A DNA stretch of 64,000 nucleotides, from contig NZ_FOAZ01000018.1 of the NCBI RefSeq assembly GCF_900109465.1, positions 167,753 through 231,752 on the forward strand, written 5' to 3'. A program made the translations under genes and the position numbers. Every line of letters begins with the position of its first letter. Position 1 is the first letter of the stretch. The notes under the pieces are model-generated. The model was not told where the DNA came from. It saw only the letters and a program-made list of their open reading frames with translations, and ran no database searches. Shown here in pieces: positions 16,465-24,150 of this stretch. This stretch comes from Streptacidiphilus jiangxiensis (GTDB lineage Bacteria; Actinomycetota; Actinomycetes; Streptomycetales; Streptomycetaceae).

Positions 16465-17684
16465 CCGTGTTCCGTCCCTGCGGCGGTGGGCGGTGCGGTG
16501 GAGGTGAGGACGTACCGGTCGACGGCGAACGGCGTGGCCGCGAGCGTCGGGGTCCGGTCCAGCAGCAGGTCGCGCAGCAGCTCCGCGGTGGCGGCCGACA
16601 GCCCGATGCCGGCCCCCTCGTGCCCGGTCGCATGCCACAGGCCCGGCAGCCGCGGGTCGGGGCCGATCACGGGCAGGTGGTCCGGCGTGTACGGGCGGAA
16701 GCCTCCGTAGGCCCGCTGCACGGGCACGTCCGCGAGGAAGGGGAAGAGCCGCAGCGCCCTGGCGGCGAGCTCGCGCAGCACGCGGACCCGCAGCGTCGCG
16801 TCGAACCCGACGTGCTCGCGGGAGGAGCCGATCAGGACCGTGCCGGCCGGTGTGGACTCCACGACGCCGGAGGTCTGCAGGTCCTCGGCGCCGGAGGCGA
16901 CCGCCCCGACGTAGTCGGCGTCGTAGACCTTGTGGAACACCCGCTGCGGCATCCGCGCGGTCACCAGCACCACGCCGCGTCGCGGCAGCACCGGCAGGTC
17001 CACCCCGAGACGGGCGGCGACCTCGCCGGACCACGGTCCGGCCGCGACGACCACCTGGTCCGCCGCGATGTCGCCGCCCGTGGTGCGCAGGCCGACGAGC
17101 CGCCCACGGGCCACGACCGGCCCGAGGACCTCGCAGCCGACGCGTAGCCGTGCGCCGTGGAGGCGGGCCGACGCGAGCAGGGCCTCGGTGGCGACGACCG
17201 GCTGGATCTGGGCGTCCTCCGGATAGTGCACGACCGCGGCCGGATCCGGCGTCAGCCAGGGCTCCAGCGCCAGGGCCTGGTCCGCCGACAGCTCCGTCGC
17301 GAGCACACCCGCGTCGCGCTGCGCGGCGGCGAAACCGGTCAGGCCGGCCGCGCCCTCGGCGGTCGTCGCCACCACCAGACCGCCCTTGGGCTCGTACTCC
17401 AGCGCGGGAAAGCGGGGGCCGAGCTCCTCGGTGAGCTCGGCGGCCAGCGCGGGCCAGAGGCCCGCCGAGTGCCGCGCGAGCTCCAGCTCCGGTCCCGGCG
17501 CCTTGTCGGAGACGAGGATGTTGCCCTCGCCGCTCGCCGAGGTCCCGCACGCGGCCGGGCCGCGGTCGAGGACCGTCACGCCGACCCCCGCCAGGGCGAG
17601 CGCCCGGGCCACGGCGGCGCCGACGATCCCGGCGCCCACGACCACCACCTCGGCGCCGGGAGTCATCGCGGCACCGGGAGTCAT
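16461..17684 (-). CDS. FAD-dependent amino acid oxidase subunit (HcnC/LhpB-like)
   Basis: 407 residues of the DAO family: GAGIVGAAVA dinucleotide loop near residue 16, the GGxRPYTPDHLPVIG motif and the C-terminal GHEGAGIGLS motif, as in glycine oxidase ThiO, HcnC and D-hydroxyproline dehydrogenase beta subunits. It should oxidise the C-N bond of a secondary or primary amino acid. ATG at 17,684 overlaps the exporter stop as ATGA; a second ATG lies at 17,666. The two ATGs sit in an imperfect 18-base tandem duplication encoding MTPGAA and MTPGAE. Confidence 0.9.
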   Translation of the reverse strand: MTPGAAMTPGAEVVVVGAGIVGAAVARALALAGVGVTVLDRGPAACGTSASGEGNILVSDKAPGPELELARHSAGLWPALAAELTEELGPRFPALEYEPKGGLVVATTAEGAAGLTGFAAAQRDAGVLATELSADQALALEPWLTPDPAAVVHYPEDAQIQPVVATEALLASARLHGARLRVGCEVLGPVVARGRLVGLRTTGGDIAADQVVVAAGPWSGEVAARLGVDLPVLPRRGVVLVTARMPQRVFHKVYDADYVGAVASGAEDLQTSGVVESTPAGTVLIGSSREHVGFDATLRVRVLRELAARALRLFPFLADVPVQRAYGGFRPYTPDHLPVIGPDPRLPGLWHATGHEGAGIGLSAATAELLRDLLLDRTPTLAATPFAVDRYVLTSTAPPTAAGTEHG

Positions 17685-18952
17685 CGCGACACCGGCACGG
17701 CCTGCTCGGCCGCGGGCTCGGGCGTGCGGGACAGGGTGCGCAGGGGGCTGCGCCACAGCCAGAAGGCGCCGGAGAGCGAGCCGAGCCCGGCGAGCAGGAT
17801 CGTCTCGCGGACGCCCAGGCGGGTACCGAGCAGTCCGCCGAGCATCGCGCCCAGCGGCATCCCGCCCCAGACCACCCAGCGGAACGTGGCGTTCATCCGG
17901 CCCTGCAGCTCCGGCGGGCACATCTGCTGCCGCAGGCTGATCGCCGCCGTGTTGAAGACGACGACCCCGGCGAAGCCGGCGAAGCCGACCGCGCCCGCGA
18001 CGAGCAGTCCCCAGCCGGGCGTGGCGCAGGGCAGCAGGGCGAAGGCCCCGCTGAACCAGAGCTTGGCGTGGAGGATCACCCGGGCGTTGCCGAACCGCCG
18101 GACGAGCCGCGGCGCGAGGACGCCGCCCAGGACCCCGCCCACCCCTCCGGCGGCCTGCACGACGCCGACCACGGTCGGCGCGCCGTGCAGGTCACGCACC
18201 AGGAAGAGCACGAACAGCGCGCTGGTCATGGTGGAGAAGAGCACCGAGGTGCCGCCGTTCAGCAGCAGGGCGCGCAGGATCCGGTCGCGCCAGATGACCC
18301 GCAGGCCCTCGGCGATGTCCTCGCGCACCGAGAGGCGGGCCGTCCGGGCCGCGGGGCGGCGCATGTCGCCGCGGACCCCGACCAGGCTCGCGCAGCTGAC
18401 GACGAACGAGCACGCGTCGACGACCACGGCCCCGACCGCGCCCAGGGCCGCGAGCAGCACGCCGCCCACGCTCGCACCGGTGATCTGGGCCACCGAGGTG
18501 GAGATCTGCAGCTTGCTGTTGCCGTCCGCGAGCTGCGCCGGCTCCACCAGAGCGGGGACCAGGGTCGGGTAGGCGATGCCGAAGAGCACGCTCAGCACCC
18601 CCGACACCGTGGCGACGAGGTACAGCTGCGGCATGCCGAGCGCGTGCATCCCTGCCGCGAGGGGCACCGTGAGCAGCACCAGCGCCCGGGCCAGATCCGT
18701 CCAGATCATCACCCGGCGCTTGGAGGCGCGCTCGATCAACGCCCCGGCGGGCAGCGCGAACAGGATGAACGGCAGGGTGGCGAACACCTGCAGCGCCGCG
18801 ACCTCGAGGGTGCTGCGGTGGAGGGTGACGACGGCGAGGTAGGGCAGCGCGAAGGTCGTGACGGCGGTGCCGGCCTCGCTGACGGTCTGCCCACCCCAGA
18901 GCAGCACGAAGTTCCGGTTGCGCCACAGGCTCGGCCCGCCGGGCGGGGTCAT
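17681..18952 (-). CDS. MFS exporter (EntS-like)
   Basis: 423 residues with twelve predicted membrane segments and an N-terminal LWRNRNFVLLWGGQTVSEAG start characteristic of the EntS/multidrug subgroup, plus the cytosolic loop IERASKRRVMIWTD. It overlaps the dioxygenase gene upstream and the flavoprotein gene downstream by four bases each, so it is translated with the proline-type arm. I infer export of the cluster product or of a by-product of that arm. It is not closely similar to the first exporter at 13,067. Confidence 0.87.
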   Translation of the reverse strand: MTPPGGPSLWRNRNFVLLWGGQTVSEAGTAVTTFALPYLAVVTLHRSTLEVAALQVFATLPFILFALPAGALIERASKRRVMIWTDLARALVLLTVPLAAGMHALGMPQLYLVATVSGVLSVLFGIAYPTLVPALVEPAQLADGNSKLQISTSVAQITGASVGGVLLAALGAVGAVVVDACSFVVSCASLVGVRGDMRRPAARTARLSVREDIAEGLRVIWRDRILRALLLNGGTSVLFSTMTSALFVLFLVRDLHGAPTVVGVVQAAGGVGGVLGGVLAPRLVRRFGNARVILHAKLWFSGAFALLPCATPGWGLLVAGAVGFAGFAGVVVFNTAAISLRQQMCPPELQGRMNATFRWVVWGGMPLGAMLGGLLGTRLGVRETILLAGLGSLSGAFWLWRSPLRTLSRTPEPAAEQAVPVSR

Positions 18953-19776
18953 CCCGACTCCACGCCGAGGCGCGGGTCGTCCACGGGGGTGACCGGCTCG
19001 GTGTCACGACCGACCAGGAACGCCGGCCGGGTCGGCTGCGCCGGGGCGTTGTCGACGGCGTTGTAGGTGATGAGCAGCAGCGCGCGCCGGTCCGGGGACC
19101 GGTTGTTCGACGACGCGTGGACGATGCTCGGGTGGAAGGCGTGCACACTGCCGGCCGGTCCGAGGATCGTCCGTCGTCCCATCCGTCGCTCCAGCTCCTC
19201 GGCGCGGTCGGTGCGGACGGTGTAGGCCAGGTCGGCGGAGACGTGGGAGCGCCAGTCGGCCCGCCCGTCCGGTTCGCCGTCGCGCTCGGGCAGGTCGAAC
19301 AGGCCGAGTCGGTGCGTCCCGGGCAGGACCACCAGCGGCCCGTTGTCCGCGTGGACCTCGTCGAGCGGGACGGCGAGGTTGACCGCCCGGTCCGTCGGCA
19401 TCCTGTCCTCCTCGCTCCAGAAGGCGAAGTCCTGGTGCCAGGGCCAGGCGGCGCCCTCACGGGCCTGCTTCAGGTTGACCTTGAACTGGTAGACGTACAC
19501 CGGGCCGCCGACCAGTGTCTCGGCCAGCCCCAGCAGCAGCGGGTGGCGCACCAGCGCGGCGCACAACTCGTCGTAGGCGTGACAGCCGTGGATGCCGCGC
19601 ACGGCTCCGCCGTCGCGCTCGTGGACGACCTCCGGCCGGTCCTCCTGACAGAGCAGGTCGATGCGACGACGCAGCAGGTCCACGGCGTCGGGGCCGAACC
19701 GGAACGGGCTGCGGCACCACCCCTCGGTCGTGTAGGCGTCCTTCAGCTCGGCGCTCTCGGCGAGGAGCGTGGGCAT
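18949..19776 (-). CDS. Fe(II)/2-oxoglutarate dioxygenase (PhyH family)
   Basis: 275 residues with the phytanoyl-CoA dioxygenase/EctD-type facial triad: His114-x-Asp116 in WPWHQDFAFW and a distal His220 in SIVHASSNN, plus Arg231 suited to bind 2-oxoglutarate. The WHQDxxFW context is shared with ectoine hydroxylase and the bacterial proline 4-hydroxylases. It hydroxylates an unactivated C-H. In an operon with a hydroxyproline epimerase-like enzyme and a hydroxyproline-dehydrogenase-like trimer, proline or a carrier-free imino acid is the favoured substrate (inference). ATG start at 19,776. Confidence 0.88.
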   Translation of the reverse strand: MPTLLAESAELKDAYTTEGWCRSPFRFGPDAVDLLRRRIDLLCQEDRPEVVHERDGGAVRGIHGCHAYDELCAALVRHPLLLGLAETLVGGPVYVYQFKVNLKQAREGAAWPWHQDFAFWSEEDRMPTDRAVNLAVPLDEVHADNGPLVVLPGTHRLGLFDLPERDGEPDGRADWRSHVSADLAYTVRTDRAEELERRMGRRTILGPAGSVHAFHPSIVHASSNNRSPDRRALLLITYNAVDNAPAQPTRPAFLVGRDTEPVTPVDDPRLGVESG

Positions 19777-19827
19777 GGCGTGTTACCCCCGTTGGTCGAT
19801 ACGTCGATGCGGTCTGTGGTCGAGGCG

Positions 19828-20829
19828 TCAGAGCACGAAGCCGCGCGGGAACGGATCCGCGGGGTCCAGGACGTACTGCGCGGTCCCGGTGATCCAGGCG
19901 CGGCCCTCGATGGTGGGCGTGACCGCCGGCCGTCCGGCGATGCCGGTCTCCTCGATCAGCCGCCCGGTGAACCGGGTGCCCAGCAGCGACTCGTTGACGA
20001 AGTCCTGATGCAGCGACAGCTCGCCGCGTGCGTGCAACTGCGCCATGCGGGCCGAGGTTCCGGTCCCGCACGGCGAGCGGTCGAACCAGCCGGGATGGAT
20101 CACCATCGCGTTGCGGCTGTCCGCACCGTCGGTACCGGGTGCCGTGATCTGCACGTGCTTGCAGCCCGCGATGGCGGGATCCGCCACATGGACGGGCCTG
20201 CGCTGCTCGTTGACGGCGGCCATCAGCGCGAGCCCGGCCTCCAGCAGCCGGGCCTTCTCCGACCGGTCGAACGCGATGCCCAACTCGGCTGCGGGAAGGA
20301 TCGCGTAGAAGTTCCCACCGAACGCGGAGTCGTAGCGGACGGTGCCGTACCCGGGCACCTCGACGGTGGCGTCGAGCTCGTCGACGTACGCAGGAACGTT
20401 CTGGATCCGCACCGAACGGGCTTCGCCCTCGCGCACGGTGACCTCGGCCACGACCAGGCCGGCCGGTGTGTCCAGCCGGATGCGGGTGATCGGCTCGGTC
20501 ACCTCGACCATACCGGTCTCCACCAACACGGTCGCCACACCGATGGTCCCGTGCCCGCACATGGGCAGACATCCGGAGGACTCGATGTAGAGAACCCCCC
20601 AGTCCGCGTCCGGGCGGGTCGGCGGCTGCAGGATCGCGCCGCTCATGGCCGCGTGGCCCCGCGGCTCGTTGACGAGCAGCTCGCGGATGTGGTCGTAGGA
20701 CCGGATGAACGTGAGTCGTTTCTCTGCCATGTCGGCCCCGGGAATGGAACCGATCCCCCCGGTCACGACCCGGGTCGGCATCCCCTCGGTATGGGAATCG
20801 ACGGCGGACAAGAGGCGCCGCATGCGCAT
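19828..20829 (-). CDS. Proline racemase family, 4-hydroxyproline 2-epimerase-like
   Basis: 333 residues with both catalytic cysteines of the family: Cys91 in PMCGHGTIG and Cys254 in SPCGTGTSA, so two-base epimerisation rather than the dehydratase reaction (which has Thr at the second site) is expected. DSHTEG near the N terminus is also typical. It would interconvert L- and D- forms of proline or hydroxyproline at C2. It leads the leftward operon with the dioxygenase, exporter, dehydrogenase trimer and thioesterase. The start is ATG 20,829, or 20,823 two residues in. Confidence 0.9.
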   Translation of the reverse strand: MRMRRLLSAVDSHTEGMPTRVVTGGIGSIPGADMAEKRLTFIRSYDHIRELLVNEPRGHAAMSGAILQPPTRPDADWGVLYIESSGCLPMCGHGTIGVATVLVETGMVEVTEPITRIRLDTPAGLVVAEVTVREGEARSVRIQNVPAYVDELDATVEVPGYGTVRYDSAFGGNFYAILPAAELGIAFDRSEKARLLEAGLALMAAVNEQRRPVHVADPAIAGCKHVQITAPGTDGADSRNAMVIHPGWFDRSPCGTGTSARMAQLHARGELSLHQDFVNESLLGTRFTGRLIEETGIAGRPAVTPTIEGRAWITGTAQYVLDPADPFPRGFVL

Positions 20830-21226
20830 GAGCTATTCCGTTTCCCCGTTGTGCGACTCCCCCCGAGAGAGCCGCCGGACGACGCTACGCACCGCCCGGA
20901 TGCCGAGACAACCGCCAGCCGGGGGCCCCCGGACGGAGGGGTTCTGTTGAGGGTTGAAGCATCAATGCGGGTAGACAATTTGCCGCTTGACGTGACGGCC
21001 GCGGATGTGCGGAGATGTCTCCGGTCCACGGGGAGGCAAGGGACTCACGAGTGCTGCCATGAGCGCACTTTTACTGCGACGGCTCTGCGCACTGCAGCAA
21101 TGGTCGGCTTTGACCTTGCATTCGGTCGCACATTCGGCCGCGTTGATCCGCTATTCCCGCATCGGCCGCGAAACCGCCGCATTGTGCGCACACCTGCACA
21201 TTCACAGCACGGGAACACGGGGGACA
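20830..21226. promoter_or_regulatory. Divergent regulatory region between proline-type and pterin arms
   Basis: A 397-base gap of lower GC than its surroundings, with no gene-like ORF. It must drive the epimerase operon leftwards and the folate-like operon rightwards. Seen: two direct repeats CATTCGGTCGC (21119-21129) and CATTCGGCCGC (21131-21141), 12 bases apart and 86 bases before the FolC-like start, a layout like an activator site; TTGAGG-N19-TAGACA near 20,948-20,978 as a weak promoter candidate. The FolC-like gene has CGGGGGACA before its ATG. Confidence 0.4.
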
Positions 21227-22570
21227 ATGACGACTTCTTCGATCACACCGGATCTGCTGTACGACGCGGTCGCCGCCATCTCACGGCCTCGTCGTATGGA
21301 CGAGGAGATGGACGCGGACCGGGTGAACCGCCTGATGGCCGTCCTGGGTGACCCGCAGGAACGGCTCCGCGTCGTCCATGTCGGCGGTACCGCCGGCAAG
21401 GGCTCCACCTCACGCATGATCGCGGCCATGCTGCGCGCCGGAGGCTACCGCGTCGGCCTGCACACCAAGCCCCACCTGCACTCCCTCACCGAGCGCTTCC
21501 TCGTCGACGGCGTGCCGATCGACGCGGACGAACTACTGGACCGCACCCGCGATCTGGGGGAGCGCCTGGGCGACATCGGGCCCACCTGGTTCGAGGCCGT
21601 CTCCGGGCTGGCGCTGCGATACTTCGCGGACTGTGACGTCGACGTCGCCGTCGTCGAGGTCGGCATGGGCGGCAGCACCGACGCGACCAACGTGGTGCAC
21701 CCCTGGGTGAGCGTCATCACCAACGTCGGCGACGACCACGTGGACCTGCTCGGCGGCACCCTGCGGGAGGTCGCCCGGGAGAAGGCCGGGATCGTCAAGC
21801 CCGGCTGCACCGCGATCTCGGGGGTGACCCAGCCGGACCTGGCCGAGGTCATCCGCGAGCGTGCGGCCGCCGTGGGCGCCGGCGTCCGGGAGGCCGGCGT
21901 CGACATCCACGTCACCGAGGCGCAGGTCGACCACGAGGGCGCCCGCTGGTCGCTGCGGATCGGCGACGAGGAGTTCGCCGGACTGCGACTGCGCGCCGTC
22001 GGTCGGCACCAGGTGGACAACGCCGCCCTCGCCGTGGCGGCGGTGCGCGCGCTGGTCCCCTACGGCATCGACGTGCCCGAGGAGCGCTGGCGCGCGGCGC
22101 TGGCCAAGGTGCAGATCCCGGGCCGCCTGGAGGCGGTCGGGACGAACCCGCTGGTCCTGATGGACGGGGCCCACTGCCCGCCGAAGCTGGACGCGCTCGC
22201 CGCCGCGCTCGAGGAGGCGTTCGACCACTACCGGCCGCGGGTCGGTGTCGTGGCGCTGTCGAAGGCCCAGGACGTGGCCAACTCGCTGCGCGGCCTCGCG
22301 GGCCGGCTCACCTCCGTGGTCGCCACCACCTACGTGGGACGGACCGAGTTCGGCACCGCGGTGAGCCGTCCGGCGGAGGACCTGGCCGCCGTGCTGGCCG
22401 AGCTCGACCCGGCGCTCGAGATCCACGTCGAGCCGGACCCGGCGAAGGCCTACGAGCAGGCCCGGCTCCTCGCCGGCCCGGACGGGCTGGTGTGCGTCAC
22501 CGGCTCCTTCGTCCTCGTCGGCCTGGTGCGCGACCCAGAACTGAGTACCGAGCAGGGAGAGCTGGCATGA
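21227..22570 (+). CDS. FolC-like Mur ligase family protein (variant dihydrofolate/folylpolyglutamate synthase)
   Basis: 447 residues with the FolC layout: P-loop GGTAGKGS (53-60), PHLHSLTERF, VEVGMGGSTDATN, ITNVGDDHVDLLGGT, EKAGIVKPG and MDGAHCPPK. These mark an ATP-dependent enzyme that joins an amino acid to a pteroate-like carboxylate. Three usually invariant spots differ: GTNGKGS is GTAGKGS, GGRLDATN is GGSTDATN and DGAHNP is DGAHCP. Residues 1-20 begin directly at the conserved domain, supporting ATG 21,227 over longer in-frame starts. It opens the pterin operon and overlaps the DHPS-like gene by four bases. Acceptor or amino acid may differ from folate (inference). Confidence 0.9.
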   Translation: MTTSSITPDLLYDAVAAISRPRRMDEEMDADRVNRLMAVLGDPQERLRVVHVGGTAGKGSTSRMIAAMLRAGGYRVGLHTKPHLHSLTERFLVDGVPIDADELLDRTRDLGERLGDIGPTWFEAVSGLALRYFADCDVDVAVVEVGMGGSTDATNVVHPWVSVITNVGDDHVDLLGGTLREVAREKAGIVKPGCTAISGVTQPDLAEVIRERAAAVGAGVREAGVDIHVTEAQVDHEGARWSLRIGDEEFAGLRLRAVGRHQVDNAALAVAAVRALVPYGIDVPEERWRAALAKVQIPGRLEAVGTNPLVLMDGAHCPPKLDALAAALEEAFDHYRPRVGVVALSKAQDVANSLRGLAGRLTSVVATTYVGRTEFGTAVSRPAEDLAAVLAELDPALEIHVEPDPAKAYEQARLLAGPDGLVCVTGSFVLVGLVRDPELSTEQGELA

Positions 22571-23472
22571 CGACCGACAGGACCCTCCAGGTCGGCGACC
22601 TCGAGATCGCCTGGGGCAGCCGCACCTACATCCTCGCCATCCTCAACGCGACGTCCGACTCGTTCAGCGGCGACGGCGTCTACCTCGCCGGCGACGCCGA
22701 GGCCGCCGCCGTCGCCCGCGCCCGGCAGGCGCTGGAGGAGGGCGCGGACCTGGTGGACATCGGCGGTGTGCCGGCCTTCCCCGGCGCCGCGCCCGTCCCG
22801 TGGCAGGAGGAGCTCGACCGGGTCGTCCCGATCGTGCGGGCCATCGCCCGCGAGGTCCCGATCGCGATCTCCGTGGACACCTACCAGGCCCGCGTCGCCG
22901 AGGCCTCGCTCGACGCCGGCGCCCACCTGATCAACAGCTGCTGGGGCCTGCGCACGACCGAGGGCGGCTGGAACGCGGACCTGGCCAAGGTCGTCGCGGA
23001 GCGCGGCGCGCCGCTGATCCTCACCAACCACCCGCCGGCCCAGGGCGCCGTCGTCGGCCCCAACGGCCCCTACTTCCCGCACGTCCCGCTCGACGACGTG
23101 CTCGCGGACGTGACGGCCGACCTGCACGCCCAGATCGCCTACGCCCAGGACATGGGCATCCCCGCCGAGCGGCTCATCGCCGACTACGGCCTGGGCATGG
23201 GCAAGACGCCGCAGCAGAACCTGCTGCTCTGCCAGTACCTGGAGAGGATGCGGGAGTTCGGCATCCCCACGCTCCTGTCGCACTCCCGCAAGAACTTCAT
23301 CGGGGAGATCGTCGGCGGCGTGCCGACCGAGCGCGACCCGGCCACCCTCGCGGTCACCGCCCTCGGCATCCAGGCCGGGGTCGACATGATCCGCATCCAC
23401 AACGTGGCGGCAAACAAGCAGGCGGCGCGGATCTCCGACGCCCTCGTCCGCACCCGGACGACGACGGCCTGA
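22567..23472 (+). CDS. Dihydropteroate-synthase-like protein with altered pABA loops
   Basis: 301 residues of the pterin-binding TIM-barrel family. Pterin-side residues are kept by eye: Asn27 (ILNATSDSFS), Asp104 (SVDT), Asn123 (INSC), Asp206 (DYGLGMGK), Lys242 (SRKNFIG), Arg276-x-His278 (RIHN). The loop that is STRPG in ordinary DHPS reads PAFPG (69-73), so the Arg of loop 2 is Phe71 and the Thr is Ala; the NVTPDSF loop reads NATSDSF, and HD after Arg is HN. It should still bind a pterin but condense it with something other than, or besides, 4-aminobenzoate (inference). ATG overlaps the FolC-like stop as ATGA. Confidence 0.88.
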   Translation: MTTDRTLQVGDLEIAWGSRTYILAILNATSDSFSGDGVYLAGDAEAAAVARARQALEEGADLVDIGGVPAFPGAAPVPWQEELDRVVPIVRAIAREVPIAISVDTYQARVAEASLDAGAHLINSCWGLRTTEGGWNADLAKVVAERGAPLILTNHPPAQGAVVGPNGPYFPHVPLDDVLADVTADLHAQIAYAQDMGIPAERLIADYGLGMGKTPQQNLLLCQYLERMREFGIPTLLSHSRKNFIGEIVGGVPTERDPATLAVTALGIQAGVDMIRIHNVAANKQAARISDALVRTRTTTA

Positions 23473-23514
23473 TGACGCCCTCCCACGAACCCGCACCGCG
23501 CGAAGGAGCACCCC

Positions 23515-24150
23515 ATGTCGACCCTGCTTGACACCACGGCCGAGGAGCCGGAGCTGACGACCGTCTCGCGGCTGCGGGTGAGCCACCAGAGCGAGGGGAT
23601 CGACCTCGACGAGGCGGAGCGCGCCGCAGCGGCGTTCCTGTCCGCCCTGGGTGTGGCGACCGACAGCGCCAGCCTCAAGGACACCCCGAAGCGCATGGCG
23701 CACGCCTACGCGGAGATGTTCTCGCCGCGGCCCTTCGACCTCACCACCTTCCCCAACGACGAGGGCTACGACGAGCTGGTCCTCGCCCGACGGATCCCGG
23801 TCCGCTCGGTGTGCGAGCACCACCTGCTCCCGTTCGTGGGCATCGCCCACGTCGGCTACCTGCCGGGCAAGGGCATCCTCGGCCTGTCGAAGCTCGCCCG
23901 CGTGGTGGAGCACTTCTCCTGCCGTCCCCAGGTGCAGGAGCGGCTGACCAAGCAGATCGCCGACTGGCTCGACGAGCACCTGGAGCCCAAGGGCGTGGGC
24001 GTGGTGATCGAGGCGGAGCACACCTGCATGAGCCTGCGCGGCGTCCGGGCGGTCGGCTCCAACACCGTCACGTCCACGCTGCTGGGAACGCTGCGCAAGG
24101 ACGCGCGGTCCCGGCAGGAGTTCTTCGCACTGACAGGGATGAACCCGTGA
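23515..24150 (+). CDS. folE: GTP cyclohydrolase I
   Basis: 211 residues, normal for the family, with zinc ligands Cys100 and His103 in SVCEHHLLPF and Cys171 in AEHTCMSLRGV, plus the conserved GLSKLARVVEHF and QVQERLTKQIADWL segments. It converts GTP to 7,8-dihydroneopterin triphosphate, the entry to all pterins. Nothing in the active site looks degenerate. AAGGAG lies before ATG 23,515. As a paralogue embedded in a biosynthetic operon it would supply pterin independently of housekeeping folate synthesis. Confidence 0.95.
   Translation: MSTLLDTTAEEPELTTVSRLRVSHQSEGIDLDEAERAAAAFLSALGVATDSASLKDTPKRMAHAYAEMFSPRPFDLTTFPNDEGYDELVLARRIPVRSVCEHHLLPFVGIAHVGYLPGKGILGLSKLARVVEHFSCRPQVQERLTKQIADWLDEHLEPKGVGVVIEAEHTCMSLRGVRAVGSNTVTSTLLGTLRKDARSRQEFFALTGMNP

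Noticed and set aside
14777..17684. Hydrogen cyanide synthase HcnABC
   Set aside because: The three-subunit layout fits, but the same layout is shared by hydroxyproline, proline and opine dehydrogenases, and the operon has a hydroxyproline-epimerase-like gene and a dioxygenase. Kept only as an alternative.
20830..21226. A tetrahydrofolate riboswitch or other structured leader before the FolC-like gene
   Set aside because: I found no matching conserved core or pseudoknot; THF riboswitches are mainly known from Firmicutes.
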